64,000 nt of DNA, from assembly GCF_947501425.1 (NCBI RefSeq), contig NZ_CANMVN010000003.1, positions 186,001-250,000 of the forward strand. Reading direction: 5' to 3'. Of this stretch, positions 17,906-27,089 are shown piece after piece. Every line of letters starts with the position of its first letter. Position 1 is the first letter of the stretch. The position numbers were made by a program, and so were the translations under genes. A model generated the notes under the pieces. That model ran no database searches. It was not told where the DNA came from and saw nothing but the letters and a program-made list of their open reading frames with translations. The stretch is from an uncultured Psychroserpens sp. (GTDB lineage Bacteria > Bacteroidota > Bacteroidia > Flavobacteriales > Flavobacteriaceae).

Positions 17906-18811
17906 TTATAAAATATATCCAATACCTAAAAGTACAGAAAACATAAATGCGGTCAGTGCCAATACTTTTAATTGTGGATCAAACTCGTCGGGACTATTAG
18001 CTTTACGTATTTTATTAAGATGGATAATTAAAGGCATATATGCTATGTAGAATAAAAAATTATACACGCTTGAATAGTATAATATTGAAAAAATAAAAGA
18101 CACTAACATCGCGGAAATAATCAGAAACATATGATATTGTTTTGCCTTAACAGCTCCGAGTTTCACAGCCAATGTTTTCTTTCCAGCTGTGATATCAGAA
18201 TTAATATCACGCATGTTATTAAGATTCAAAACTCCAACACTCAGTAAACCCAATGAAATTGCAGGTAAAATCACGTGATGATCAACATGCTTAGTGAATA
18301 GAAAATAACTACCAATGACGCTCAATAATCCGAAGAAAATAAACACAAAGACATCACCTAAACCTCTATAGCCATATGGAGAACTTCCTATTGTATAATT
18401 GATAGCAGCATAAACTGACAAGCCAGATAACAAGAAAAACAACAAGGCATATAGGAAATTTTTACTTCCGAAGGATACAAAAATCAAACCTACAGTTAAA
18501 ACGATAACTACGAGGATATTCATTTTTATTCCATGAAACATCTCGTCTGGCGAAATAGCTCCACTTTGAATAGCACGTTCTGGTCCTATTCTATCCTCAT
18601 TGTCTGTGCCTCTAACTCCATCACCATAATCGTTAGCAAGATTAGAGAGTACTTGCAAACTAATAGTCAAAAGGACAGCAAAGGTCATTATCATACCATC
18701 AAATTTACCATTGTAATAGGCAAAACAAGATCCAATAATAATACCAGATACAGAGAGTGGTAAAGTACGTAATCTAAAAGCTGAGAGCCATGGCTTTACT
18801 TTTTTAAACAT
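17906..18811 (-). CDS. menA: 1,4-Dihydroxy-2-naphthoate polyprenyltransferase (MenA)
   Basis: 301 residues with about eight hydrophobic helices, UbiA superfamily. The two Asp-rich motifs are NLANDYGDGVRGTDNED (about 57-73) and RDINSDITAGKKTLAV (about 203). MenA joins a polyprenyl chain to DHNA at the membrane, with loss of CO2. The gene follows menB by 15 bases in the same transcript, and the terminator beyond it closes the unit. Assignment as MenA rather than another UbiA enzyme rests on the motifs and on men context. Confidence 0.9.
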   Translation of the reverse strand: MFKKVKPWLSAFRLRTLPLSVSGIIIGSCFAYYNGKFDGMIMTFAVLLTISLQVLSNLANDYGDGVRGTDNEDRIGPERAIQSGAISPDEMFHGIKMNILVVIVLTVGLIFVSFGSKNFLYALLFFLLSGLSVYAAINYTIGSSPYGYRGLGDVFVFIFFGLLSVIGSYFLFTKHVDHHVILPAISLGLLSVGVLNLNNMRDINSDITAGKKTLAVKLGAVKAKQYHMFLIISAMLVSFIFSILYYSSVYNFLFYIAYMPLIIHLNKIRKANSPDEFDPQLKVLALTAFMFSVLLGIGYIL

Positions 18812-18826
18812 AATTAACTTTTAGAA

Positions 18827-19666
18827 TTATGGAATCCATTTCTTATCAAAGTTAGGCTTACGCTTTTCTAAAAACGCATCACGACCTTCTTTAGCTTCGT
18901 CTGTCATATAAGCCAGACGTGTAGCTTCACCAGCAAACACTTGTTGTCCAACCATTCCATCATCGGTAAGATTCATCGCAAATTTCAGCATTTTAATAGA
19001 CGTTGGTGATTTAGCCAATATTTCCTGAGCCCACTCATAAGCTGTATCTTCTAGTTCATCATGTGGAATTACCGCATTTACCATTCCCATGTCGTAAGCT
19101 TCTTGTGCAGAATAATTTCTTCCGAGAAAAAAAATCTCACGAGCTTTCTTTTGTCCGACCATTTTAGCGAGATATGCAGATCCATATCCACCATCAAAAC
19201 TAGTAACATCAGCATCTGTCTGCTTAAAGATTGCGTGTTCCTTGCTGGCTAACGTTAAATCACATACCACGTGAAGGCTGTGACCTCCTCCTACTGCCCA
19301 TCCTGGAACCACAGCAATAACAGCTTTTGGCATAAAGCGAATCAATCGCTGTACTTCAAGTATGTTTAAACGATGGTATCCATCATCACCAACATAACCT
19401 TGATGACCTCTGGCTTTCTGATCTCCTCCAGAGCAAAAGCTCCAAATACCATCTCTTGTTGATGGGCCTTCAGCAGAAAGTAATACAACACCAATATTGA
19501 CATCCTCATTAGCATCATAAAATGCATCGTAAAGCTCACTTGTGGTTTTAGGACGAAATGCATTTCTCACATCAGGACGATTAAAGGCAATTCTTGCCAC
19601 ACCATTTCGTTTCTTATAGGTAATATCTTCATAAGTTTTTACAGTAACCCATTCGGCTGTGTTCAT
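18827..19666 (-). CDS. menB: 1,4-Dihydroxy-2-naphthoyl-CoA synthase (MenB)
   Basis: 279 residues from the ATG at 19666; the track's TTG at 19672 adds two codons. A crotonase-fold enzyme with MenB hallmarks FCSGGDQKARG, GWAVGGGHSLHVVCDLTLA and TSFDGGYGSAYLAK, the last holding the active-site Asp region. It cyclises o-succinylbenzoyl-CoA to DHNA-CoA. It leads the menB-menA operon. Upstream is a plausible promoter (19684-19715) with a short leader. Confidence 0.93.
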   Translation of the reverse strand: MNTAEWVTVKTYEDITYKKRNGVARIAFNRPDVRNAFRPKTTSELYDAFYDANEDVNIGVVLLSAEGPSTRDGIWSFCSGGDQKARGHQGYVGDDGYHRLNILEVQRLIRFMPKAVIAVVPGWAVGGGHSLHVVCDLTLASKEHAIFKQTDADVTSFDGGYGSAYLAKMVGQKKAREIFFLGRNYSAQEAYDMGMVNAVIPHDELEDTAYEWAQEILAKSPTSIKMLKFAMNLTDDGMVGQQVFAGEATRLAYMTDEAKEGRDAFLEKRKPNFDKKWIP

Positions 19667-19683
19667 AGTCAAAAATATTTATG

Positions 19684-19715
19684 CAAAAATACTGCTTTTA
19701 TATATAATATATCAA
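19684..19715 (-). promoter_or_regulatory. Candidate promoter of menB-menA
   Basis: Minus-strand TTG (19715-19713), a 21-base spacer and TATTTTTG (19691-19684). The predicted leader before the ATG at 19666 would be only about 12 bases. A second TATTTTTG at 19677-19670 is too close to the start to serve. Confidence 0.45.
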
Positions 19716-19857
19716 CCTAAAAACATCCAAAACTATCACCTCAATCGTATAAACATTTCGTTGTCAAATTTTTATGTGACTTTTTTAATAAAACTGTGTC
19801 TTAATTTAGGTGTCAAATGATACCAACATTAATTAGTTAAAATAAATATTAAGGGAT

Positions 19858-20286
19858 ATGACCATTGTAGAATCAAATGTAGCTTCAGAAATAATAAAAC
19901 AGGAGTCATCGGAAGCTGGAACACTCCACTTTTTTAACAATTTAGCTGTTGTTGAATTCAACGAAGGTGTTCATGTAGATCTTAACACTGCAAGACAAAC
20001 CATACATGATCTTATTAAATACTTCGGAAATTCTAAACCTTTCGGACTTATAGCTAACAGAGTCAATTCGTATTCAATTTCTTTATTAGAAACGGTTGAA
20101 GTAAAGTCTATATTTCCAAATCTTGTTGCTTATGGTGTTGTAAGTCACAATGAAGCTGGACGAATGAATGCAGAAATTGAGAGTAATTTCTGTGCCACTC
20201 AAAACATCAGTTTTGATAATTTATATGAAGGACTTAATACAATTAACAATAGAGTTATAGAGCAAATACCTGTTTCACTCAACTAG
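19858..20286 (+). CDS. Small soluble protein of unknown function (STAS/SpoIIAA-like fold possible)
   Basis: 142 residues, no signal peptide. I do not recognise a named family with confidence. The pattern LHFFNNLAVVEFNEG, then a helix TARQTIHDLIKYF, then KPFGLIANRVNSYSIS, and an alternating strand VAYGVVS suggest a small alpha/beta fold similar to the STAS/SpoIIAA-like proteins common in flavobacteria. It is divergent from menB with a 190-base AT-rich spacer, and overlaps the convergent cvfB by 12 bases at the 3' end. Confidence 0.6.
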   Translation: MTIVESNVASEIIKQESSEAGTLHFFNNLAVVEFNEGVHVDLNTARQTIHDLIKYFGNSKPFGLIANRVNSYSISLLETVEVKSIFPNLVAYGVVSHNEAGRMNAEIESNFCATQNISFDNLYEGLNTINNRVIEQIPVSLN

Positions 20287-21111
20287 TCGTATGCCATCAG
20301 ATTCAATAGTAATCAGGCGTTTTTTATAGAGTGTTCCAATAGCTTTTTTAAATGTTTTTTTGCTCATTTGCAGCTCTTGTTTGATATCATCTGGATTAGA
20401 TTTATCGTTAAGCGGCAGGAAACCATCAGGACTATCTTCTAAATATTGCATAACTATATCAGCATTTGGCTCGATTTTGCGGTAACCTATCTTACCTAAA
20501 ACGATATCAAGTTTATTATCGTGTCGTACTTTCTTTACATATCCTTTGAGACGATCACCAACACTTATGTCTTTAAATATATCTTCTGAAAATATTAATC
20601 CCAAATGTTGGTTATTGACTATAACATTCATTCCCAATTCTGATGGATGTGATACAATAAGATCTACTTCATCAAATTGCTGAACTGTAAGTTTAGTATT
20701 GTCCAGAAAACGGTTAGTTTTACTGGAAGCTACTAATCTATCGGTTTCTTCATCGAGATAACAATACACCAAATACCAACCTCCTGCTTTCATTTTAAAG
20801 GCCTGTTCCTTAAACGGGCAAAAAAGCTCTTTAACCATTCCCCAATCGAGAAAAGCACCATGAGATGTAACTTGATTACATCTAAGCAAAGCAAAATCAT
20901 CACGAACAATGTATGGATCGTCTGTAACAGCAACTGGACGTTCTTCATTGTCCAAATAGACAAAAACTTCTATTTTTTCCCATATTTGAAACGATTCTGG
21001 AACATAACGGTTAGGCAGCAAAACCTCATTGTTTTCGGTATCTGCTAAATATAGACCTTGATCAGTTTCACGAATTATGTCAAGTGTATTATAGTCTCCA
21101 ATTCTTATCAT
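20275..21111 (-). CDS. cvfB: CvfB-like S1-domain RNA-binding protein
   Basis: 278 residues. The layout matches CvfB/YitL: tandem S1-like OB folds (an early one with LRCNQVTSHGAFLDWGMVKELFCPF, a later one with VSVGDRLKGYVKKVRHDNKLDIVLGKIGY) and a C-terminal winged helix (MSKKTFKKAIGTLYKKRLITI). In Staphylococcus CvfB affects virulence gene expression; in Bacteroidota its targets are unknown. It is flanked by a terminator of the upstream gene and is transcribed alone. Confidence 0.88.
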   Translation of the reverse strand: MIRIGDYNTLDIIRETDQGLYLADTENNEVLLPNRYVPESFQIWEKIEVFVYLDNEERPVAVTDDPYIVRDDFALLRCNQVTSHGAFLDWGMVKELFCPFKEQAFKMKAGGWYLVYCYLDEETDRLVASSKTNRFLDNTKLTVQQFDEVDLIVSHPSELGMNVIVNNQHLGLIFSEDIFKDISVGDRLKGYVKKVRHDNKLDIVLGKIGYRKIEPNADIVMQYLEDSPDGFLPLNDKSNPDDIKQELQMSKKTFKKAIGTLYKKRLITIESDGIRLVE

Positions 21112-21143
21112 GGGTCAAAGATACAGATATTAGTATTGAGAAC

Positions 21144-21183
21144 TAAAAAAAGCGTTACAATTCTATAGAACCATAACGCTTTG
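21144..21183 (-). terminator. Terminator after the DUF2853 gene
   Basis: Stem AAAGCGTTA / TAACGCTTT, followed on the minus strand by seven T in total. It lies about 20 bases past the DUF2853 stop and before the cvfB start. Confidence 0.75.
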
Positions 21184-21203
21184 AATATTTTAAAAAAATC
21201 AGA

Positions 21204-21542
21204 TTAATATGCTGATTCTTTTTTGAAATGCTTTGTTAGTAAATAATACACAACAGCTCTGTATTTATTTCTGTTAGATTTTCCGTAAGTCTCCATGACT
21301 GAATCAATACCTTTATCTAGATCTGCGCTATCTTTTAACCCTAATTTTTTAATTAAAAAATTATTTTTAACAGTCGCTAATTCTGATTCATCAGACCCTG
21401 AAACCGTTGCTGCATCAGCATTGTAGATCGATGGACCACAACCAATAGTTACTTTTGTCAATAAATCCATATCAGGATTTACACCACATTTGTCTTTTAA
21501 ATCTGCAGCATACTTTGCTATCAATTCATCTCTTTTACTCAT
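21204..21542 (-). CDS. DUF2853 family protein
   Basis: 112 residues, soluble and helical. It matches the DUF2853 pattern: MSKRDELIAKYAADLKDKCG at the N-terminus, a central IGCGPSIYNADAATVSG, and KYRAVVYYLLTKHF near the C-terminus. Function unknown in all members I know. It is a single-gene unit with its own terminator, located between menD and cvfB. Confidence 0.85.
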   Translation of the reverse strand: MSKRDELIAKYAADLKDKCGVNPDMDLLTKVTIGCGPSIYNADAATVSGSDESELATVKNNFLIKKLGLKDSADLDKGIDSVMETYGKSNRNKYRAVVYYLLTKHFKKESAY

Positions 21543-21629
21543 CTTAGTTGTAATTTTTTCTTGTTAATAAATTATTCGGTCTATAAATATAGTTATTTAT
21601 TGGACACATTAAAATGGGTAAAGTCACAT

Positions 21630-23390
21630 TTATTTAATAAACTCAAAATAATTAAGAAGAATTTCGTCGTTTTCTGTTCTAGGTGTAAAAATTTCCATAA
21701 GACGAGGTTGTTTTGAATTTTTATAAAATGATTTCAATGCCATTTGCAATTCATCTTCATTTTTAACTGTTAAGTAGTCAAAATGAAACATCTCACAAAG
21801 CTGTTTAGCTGTTAAGTTGTGTTTAGTCTCAAAGAAATAATCAAAATTGTCAGTATTCTTATGTCCTGGGAGAATTCTGAAAATACCACCTCCCTGATTA
21901 TTGATAAGAATAATTCTGAAATCATTTGGCACATAATTATTCCAAAGCGCATTACTATCGTAAAAGAAACTCAAATCACCAGTAATAAAAGTTGTTTGTT
22001 TTTTTGAAACAACTGCACATCCAATAGCTGTTGATGTGCTTCCATCAATTCCACTAGTTCCTCGATTGCAATATATTTCAAGAGACGAATTCATATTAAA
22101 TAACTGAGCGTAACGTACAGTAGAGCTATTTCCCAATTGCAATATTGATTTATTTGGAAGTGATTTCAACAGCACGCTAAATACTTTAAAATCACTAAAT
22201 GGAATTTGTTTAATATATTCCAAGTGTTTCTTACTACGGTGTTGTTTCACAGTAGACCAAGTATCTAAATAGCTACTTTTAGTAACATGGGTAATCTTTG
22301 GTAAAAACTCTGAAAAGAAATCATTAGGCGTTGCAACAATATGTTTATCTAAACAGAAAAAAGTATCATTGGCTTTTTTCTCATCAATATGCCAATGGTG
22401 TTTTGGCTTGTACTTTCGTAAAAATGCTTTGATCTTTTTAGAGACTACCATTCCTCCTAAAGTAACTAAAATTTCAGGTTGTAACGCTTTAAACTCAGCC
22501 TCATCAAGAGGAGCAATGATCTTATCAATACTTGGTAGGAATTTAGAATGATGCAAATTTGATGTGGTTTCTGTAAAGACGATAACACTGTCGTCCTCAG
22601 CCAATTCATTGAGCCATTGCTGTTCTATTTGGTTTGGCGGCAATACACCAACTAATATCATTTTTTTAGTGGACACATACCATTCATCTATACAATCCTT
22701 AAGTTCTGCCTGATCAATTTTAGGCAATTTAAGATCAATCAAAACAGGTTTAGGGTGAACAGTAGGCTCCTCAACACGCTCATAAAGTGGTTCATCAAAA
22801 GGCACATTGATATGTACTGGGCCTTTTTTCAGTTTAGCTAAACTTAGAGCTTTACTTATTTCTTCTTCATTATACAACTGAATATCTTGTTGTAGCCCTA
22901 AAAACCTTTCTAGCTTGTTCTCAAGGTTCTTAAAAATAGGCAGTTCCTCTTTTTCTGATAATCGATGCTCGTCTTTAAGATCTAATTTTAAATTAGCCGA
23001 ATACAGAATGTGATTCTCATATACATTTTTTTGTTTGATTGTTTGTCCGTCTCCTATCTCAATTAAATGCTTAGGTCTGTCGGCAGATAACACAACCAAA
23101 GGTATGTCACTATAAAAGGTCTCTGAGATTGCTGGATAGTAATTAAGTAATGCACTACCTGAGGTACAAACAACAGCAACAGGTTCTTGTAATTGTTGTG
23201 CAATTCCCATAGCAAAAAAGGCCGCACAACGCTCATCAACAATACTGTAACAATGAAAAAATTCATCATTTGTAAAACCAATAGTGAGTGGTGCATTTCT
23301 ACTTCCAGGAGAAATTACAATATGCTTAATATTTTTGAGTTTACACAACTGAACCACAGTTTGTGCAAGCGGAATTTTAGGGTACTTCAT
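21630..23390 (-). CDS. menD: SEPHCHC synthase (MenD), ThDP-dependent
   Basis: 586 residues, slightly longer than E. coli MenD. The N-terminal Pyr domain shows ISPGSRNAPL and the conserved Glu-containing VDERCAAFFAMG; SETFYSDIPLVVLSADRP follows. The PP domain has RGTSGIDGSTSTAIG and TGDLSFFYDSN...NNQGGGIF, the ThDP/Mg motif. It condenses isochorismate with 2-oxoglutarate, the second menaquinone step after MenF. It stands alone on the minus strand. A TAACTTTG sequence lies within 10 bases of the ATG, which would give an almost leaderless message if used. Confidence 0.93.
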   Translation of the reverse strand: MKYPKIPLAQTVVQLCKLKNIKHIVISPGSRNAPLTIGFTNDEFFHCYSIVDERCAAFFAMGIAQQLQEPVAVVCTSGSALLNYYPAISETFYSDIPLVVLSADRPKHLIEIGDGQTIKQKNVYENHILYSANLKLDLKDEHRLSEKEELPIFKNLENKLERFLGLQQDIQLYNEEEISKALSLAKLKKGPVHINVPFDEPLYERVEEPTVHPKPVLIDLKLPKIDQAELKDCIDEWYVSTKKMILVGVLPPNQIEQQWLNELAEDDSVIVFTETTSNLHHSKFLPSIDKIIAPLDEAEFKALQPEILVTLGGMVVSKKIKAFLRKYKPKHHWHIDEKKANDTFFCLDKHIVATPNDFFSEFLPKITHVTKSSYLDTWSTVKQHRSKKHLEYIKQIPFSDFKVFSVLLKSLPNKSILQLGNSSTVRYAQLFNMNSSLEIYCNRGTSGIDGSTSTAIGCAVVSKKQTTFITGDLSFFYDSNALWNNYVPNDFRIILINNQGGGIFRILPGHKNTDNFDYFFETKHNLTAKQLCEMFHFDYLTVKNEDELQMALKSFYKNSKQPRLMEIFTPRTENDEILLNYFEFIK

Positions 23391-23486
23391 CTAATGACAA
23401 AGTTATTTAATTTACGGGTCAAAAAAAACAAGAATTACTACAATTAATTTACTAACTTTCACAACTTTATAATCAATTCAAAAAAC

Positions 23487-26400
23487 ATGAAAATTAATTC
23501 CCTCATTTTTCTTCTCAGCATTGTTTTTATTGCAAATACCACAAACGCTCAACAACCCGAAAATCTCTGGCTAAGACATACCGCAATTTCTCCTAACGGA
23601 AATCAAATAGCATTTACTTATAATGCTGATATCTATGTGGTTTCGGTCAATGGTGGAAAAGCAACCAGACTTACAAGTCATAGTGCATACGACACGAAAC
23701 CAGTTTGGTCTCATGATGGTAAACAAATTGCATTTGCTTCAAACAGACATGGTAATTTTGACGTGTATGTGATGACTGCCAACGGAACCAATGTAAAACG
23801 GTTGACCTTCCATTCGGCAGATGATATGCCTACAGATTTCTCACAAAATAATGATGCAGTTTGGTTTAATAGTATTCGTCTTGATGGAGAAAAATCTTTG
23901 TTGTTTCACAGACTTGGGGAGTTATATAGCGTTGATCTTTCTGCTTCCATGCCAAAGCAAATATCAAGTTTTCCAGCTTATGAAGCTAAAAATAACGCCA
24001 AAGGCGATATGATTTTTGAAGAAATAAAAGGTTATGAAGACGAATGGCGTAAACATCACACCTCTTCGGTTACGAGAGATATATGGATAAAATCAACATC
24101 GGGACAATACACAAAACTTTCAGATTTTAAAGGCGAAAACCGTAACCCTGTTTTTGGTCCTGGTGATACTTTTTATTATTTATCAGAACGCTCAGGAACA
24201 TTTAACGTTTTCAGCTCTACGCTTTCTGATCCAGGTTTGGCTGTTCAGGTTTCAGATTTCAAAATGCATCCCGTGAGGCACCTTTCAGTATCAAACAATA
24301 ATATCCTTTGTTATAGTTTTAATGGAGCTATTTACACTCAAAATATTGGTGAGTCTCCAAAAAAATTGAATGTCAATGTTGGAGGTGATCAATCACTAAT
24401 GGATAATGAGCTTCTTTTTGTCAACGGAAATGTAACAGATATGGTTCCCTCTCCCAACGGAAAAGAATTGATATTTATTCATCGAGGCGATGTATTTGTT
24501 ACTTCAGTAGATGGAAGCCTAACACGACGATTAACCGAAACTCCAGAACAGGAACGCAGTATCGATATTAGTCCAGATGGAAGAACTATTGTATATGCAG
24601 GCGAACGAAATAACAGCTGGAATTTGTACACACAAACCATAGCAAATAAAGACGAAAAGTATTTTGTAAATGCTATAGAACTCAAAGAAGAGGTATTACT
24701 CGAAGATTCTTCGGAGAGCTTCCAACCTCTATTTTCTCCAACTGGTGAAGAGGTAGCGTATTTAGAAGAGCGCACTAAATTGAGAACGATAAATGTAAAA
24801 ACGAAAAAAGTAACCGTTATTCATAATGGTGAAAAACATTTCTCGTATGCTGATGGTGACCAAGAATTTCAATGGAGTCCTGATGGTAAATGGCTTGCCA
24901 TAACCTTTTATCCTGACCAATATTGGTTTGGTGAAATAGGCATTTTAAAAGCCGATGGCACAGGAGAACTTATCAATGTATCAAAAAGTGGATTTAGTGA
25001 TTTCTCACCACAATGGTCTCTTGACGGTTCTATATTGTATTGGGCTTCAGATCGAAATGGTATGCATAGTGTAGCTAAAACTGGTCCGTCACAATTAGAT
25101 GTATATGGTGTGTTTTTAACTCAGAAAGCTTTTGATAAATTCAAATTGAATAAAGATGAATTTTCATTTATGGTAGATGAAAAAACAGACGACAAGAAAG
25201 ATGAAGACGCAAAGAAAGGCGATAAAAAGAAAGATAAAGATGCTAAAGACAAGGCAAAGGAATTAAAACCAATTACTATTGAATTTGACAATCTTCATAA
25301 GCGTAAAGCAAAACTTTCATTATTCTCAACGCGCTTATCTGATATGTTAATCACCAAAGATTCAAAATCGTTGTTATATCTTGGTCGTGTTGACAATCAG
25401 GCAAATTTATGGAAACTCGATCTTCGTACGAAAGAGATCAAGTCTTTGGGTAAATATGGACGTGGTGGTTCTATGGTGTTTGGCAAAGATGCTAAAGAAG
25501 TGTTCATACTGAGTGGCGGACGAATTTCTAAAGTTGAAGTTGGATCTGGTAAGAAAACTTCTGTAGGAATTAAAGATGAAATGTCATTCAATTTATCTGC
25601 CGAACGTTTATACCTCATGGATCATGTGTCTCGACAGGTGAAGAAAAAATTTCTCGATCCTAAGCTCCATGGAGCGCCTTGGGATGAATTATCTTCAAAC
25701 TATAAAAAGTTTGTGCAACACGTGAACAACGACTACGACTTTAAAGATATCTTAGGTGAACTTTTAGGTGAACTTAATGCTTCGCACACTGGTGCGCGAT
25801 TTAGAGCATCAAATAGTAAAGGTGACCAAACAGCATCCTTAGGAGTTTTTGTTGATGACACACATTCAGGAAACGGTATCAAAATCTCTGAAGTCATTGA
25901 AGGAAGTCCGTTGATTAACAGTGATAAAAAAGTAAAAGCTGGTGTTATTATTGAAGCTATCGACGGAGAAACCATTGCACAAAATAGCAATTATTATAAA
26001 TTATTAAATAGAAAATCTGGAGATGCAATAACCATTGCTTATTACAATCCTTCAACCAAAAACAGATGGAAAGAACGTGTAAAGCCAATTTCAATTGGTG
26101 CCGAAAATGAATTACGTTACCAACGATGGATCAAGAAAAATCGTGAGATGGTACACAAATTATCAAATAATCAAATTGGTTATATGCATATTAGAAACAT
26201 GAGTGATGGAAGCTTTAGAGAGTTTTTAGAAGAGGTCATGGGAGAAGAAGTGAACAAAAAAGCATTAGTTGTAGATACGCGTTTTAATGGTGGTGGTGAT
26301 CTGGTAGATGACGTGACGACATTCTTAAGTGGTAAAAAATATATGGAATTCCAAAACGGCGGGAAAATTGTTGGTATGGAATCTCAACGTCGTTGGACCA

Positions 26401-26720
26401 AACCAAGTATTATGCTTGTCGGCGAATCTAACTATTCTGATGCGCATTGTACTCCTGCTGGATATAAAGATTTAAAGATTGGTAAACTAGTAGGAATGCC
26501 TGTTCCTGGAACTTGTAGTTTTGTATGGTGGGAACGCATTCAAAATGGTATCGTCTTCGGAATTCCTAACATGCAGGTATTAGATATTAAAGGCGATGTT
26601 CTAGAAAATAAAGAACTACTTCCAGATATTCAGGTAAAAAATGGATTTGACAACATCACTAATGGAAAGGATGAACAAATTGAAGCTGCAGTTAGAGAAT
26701 TGTTGAAGTCTGTGGATTAA
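23487..26720 (+). CDS. Tricorn-like S41 peptidase with beta-propeller and PDZ domains
   Basis: 1077 residues with a signal peptide (MKINSLIFLLSIVFIANTTNAQ). Domains in order: a WD40-like beta-propeller of PD40 repeats (SPNGNQIAF, SHDGKQIAF and others) up to about 550, a Lys/Asp-rich linker (about 560-590), further propeller blades, a helical region with ELNASHTG (the Ser-His pair of tricorn), a PDZ domain (about 780-870), and the S41 core with VDTRFNGGG and the nucleophile region GESNYSDAH. Tricorn degrades oligopeptides; this secreted form is probably periplasmic. It is transcribed with the GIY-YIG gene or alone. Confidence 0.9.
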   Translation: MKINSLIFLLSIVFIANTTNAQQPENLWLRHTAISPNGNQIAFTYNADIYVVSVNGGKATRLTSHSAYDTKPVWSHDGKQIAFASNRHGNFDVYVMTANGTNVKRLTFHSADDMPTDFSQNNDAVWFNSIRLDGEKSLLFHRLGELYSVDLSASMPKQISSFPAYEAKNNAKGDMIFEEIKGYEDEWRKHHTSSVTRDIWIKSTSGQYTKLSDFKGENRNPVFGPGDTFYYLSERSGTFNVFSSTLSDPGLAVQVSDFKMHPVRHLSVSNNNILCYSFNGAIYTQNIGESPKKLNVNVGGDQSLMDNELLFVNGNVTDMVPSPNGKELIFIHRGDVFVTSVDGSLTRRLTETPEQERSIDISPDGRTIVYAGERNNSWNLYTQTIANKDEKYFVNAIELKEEVLLEDSSESFQPLFSPTGEEVAYLEERTKLRTINVKTKKVTVIHNGEKHFSYADGDQEFQWSPDGKWLAITFYPDQYWFGEIGILKADGTGELINVSKSGFSDFSPQWSLDGSILYWASDRNGMHSVAKTGPSQLDVYGVFLTQKAFDKFKLNKDEFSFMVDEKTDDKKDEDAKKGDKKKDKDAKDKAKELKPITIEFDNLHKRKAKLSLFSTRLSDMLITKDSKSLLYLGRVDNQANLWKLDLRTKEIKSLGKYGRGGSMVFGKDAKEVFILSGGRISKVEVGSGKKTSVGIKDEMSFNLSAERLYLMDHVSRQVKKKFLDPKLHGAPWDELSSNYKKFVQHVNNDYDFKDILGELLGELNASHTGARFRASNSKGDQTASLGVFVDDTHSGNGIKISEVIEGSPLINSDKKVKAGVIIEAIDGETIAQNSNYYKLLNRKSGDAITIAYYNPSTKNRWKERVKPISIGAENELRYQRWIKKNREMVHKLSNNQIGYMHIRNMSDGSFREFLEEVMGEEVNKKALVVDTRFNGGGDLVDDVTTFLSGKKYMEFQNGGKIVGMESQRRWTKPSIMLVGESNYSDAHCTPAGYKDLKIGKLVGMPVPGTCSFVWWERIQNGIVFGIPNMQVLDIKGDVLENKELLPDIQVKNGFDNITNGKDEQIEAAVRELLKSVD

Positions 26721-26738
26721 GGTTAAATCAAATTATAA

Positions 26739-27089
26739 ATGTCAAAAACCCAATATCGTGTTTATGTTGTAGAGTTATCTAAACGTGTATTTACAGAACA
26801 CGCCAGATTTCGAAATGCTAATCCCCAATTTAATGGTGTGTTGCAATGCTTATATGTTGGTATGACCAGTAAGACACCCAAGGAACGCTTTTTACAACAT
26901 AAAACAGGTTACAGGAATAAGAAAGGCTACAAACTCTCCTCTAATATTGTTGAGAAATACGGCTTGTATTTGAGACCAAGTTTATACAATCACATAGAAC
27001 CCATGGCAACGAGAGCTGAGGCTTTAAAGATGGAAGAAACTCTGGCATTAGAGTTGCGACGACAACGTTATGCGGTATGGTTTAATTAA
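26739..27089 (+). CDS. GIY-YIG domain protein
   Basis: 116 residues. The two GIY-YIG strands appear as YRVYVVEL and CLYVGMT, followed by the helix with Arg (SKTPKERFLQHK) and a later Glu-bearing helix (KMEETLALELRRQ). Small stand-alone members of this superfamily are common and not mobile. Nuclease activity is possible but not shown. It starts 18 bases after the tricorn-like gene and its stop shares TTAA with the convergent menF stop. Confidence 0.75.
   Translation: MSKTQYRVYVVELSKRVFTEHARFRNANPQFNGVLQCLYVGMTSKTPKERFLQHKTGYRNKKGYKLSSNIVEKYGLYLRPSLYNHIEPMATRAEALKMEETLALELRRQRYAVWFN

Noticed and set aside
23398-23405. TAACTTTG before menD as its promoter
   Set aside because: It lies within 10 bases of the ATG, leaving almost no leader, and the TTG spacing (23) is at the edge; not listed as a feature.
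26739-27089. GIY-YIG protein as a homing endonuclease or mobile element
   Set aside because: It is a stand-alone small protein beside housekeeping genes, with no intron, intein or flanking repeats.
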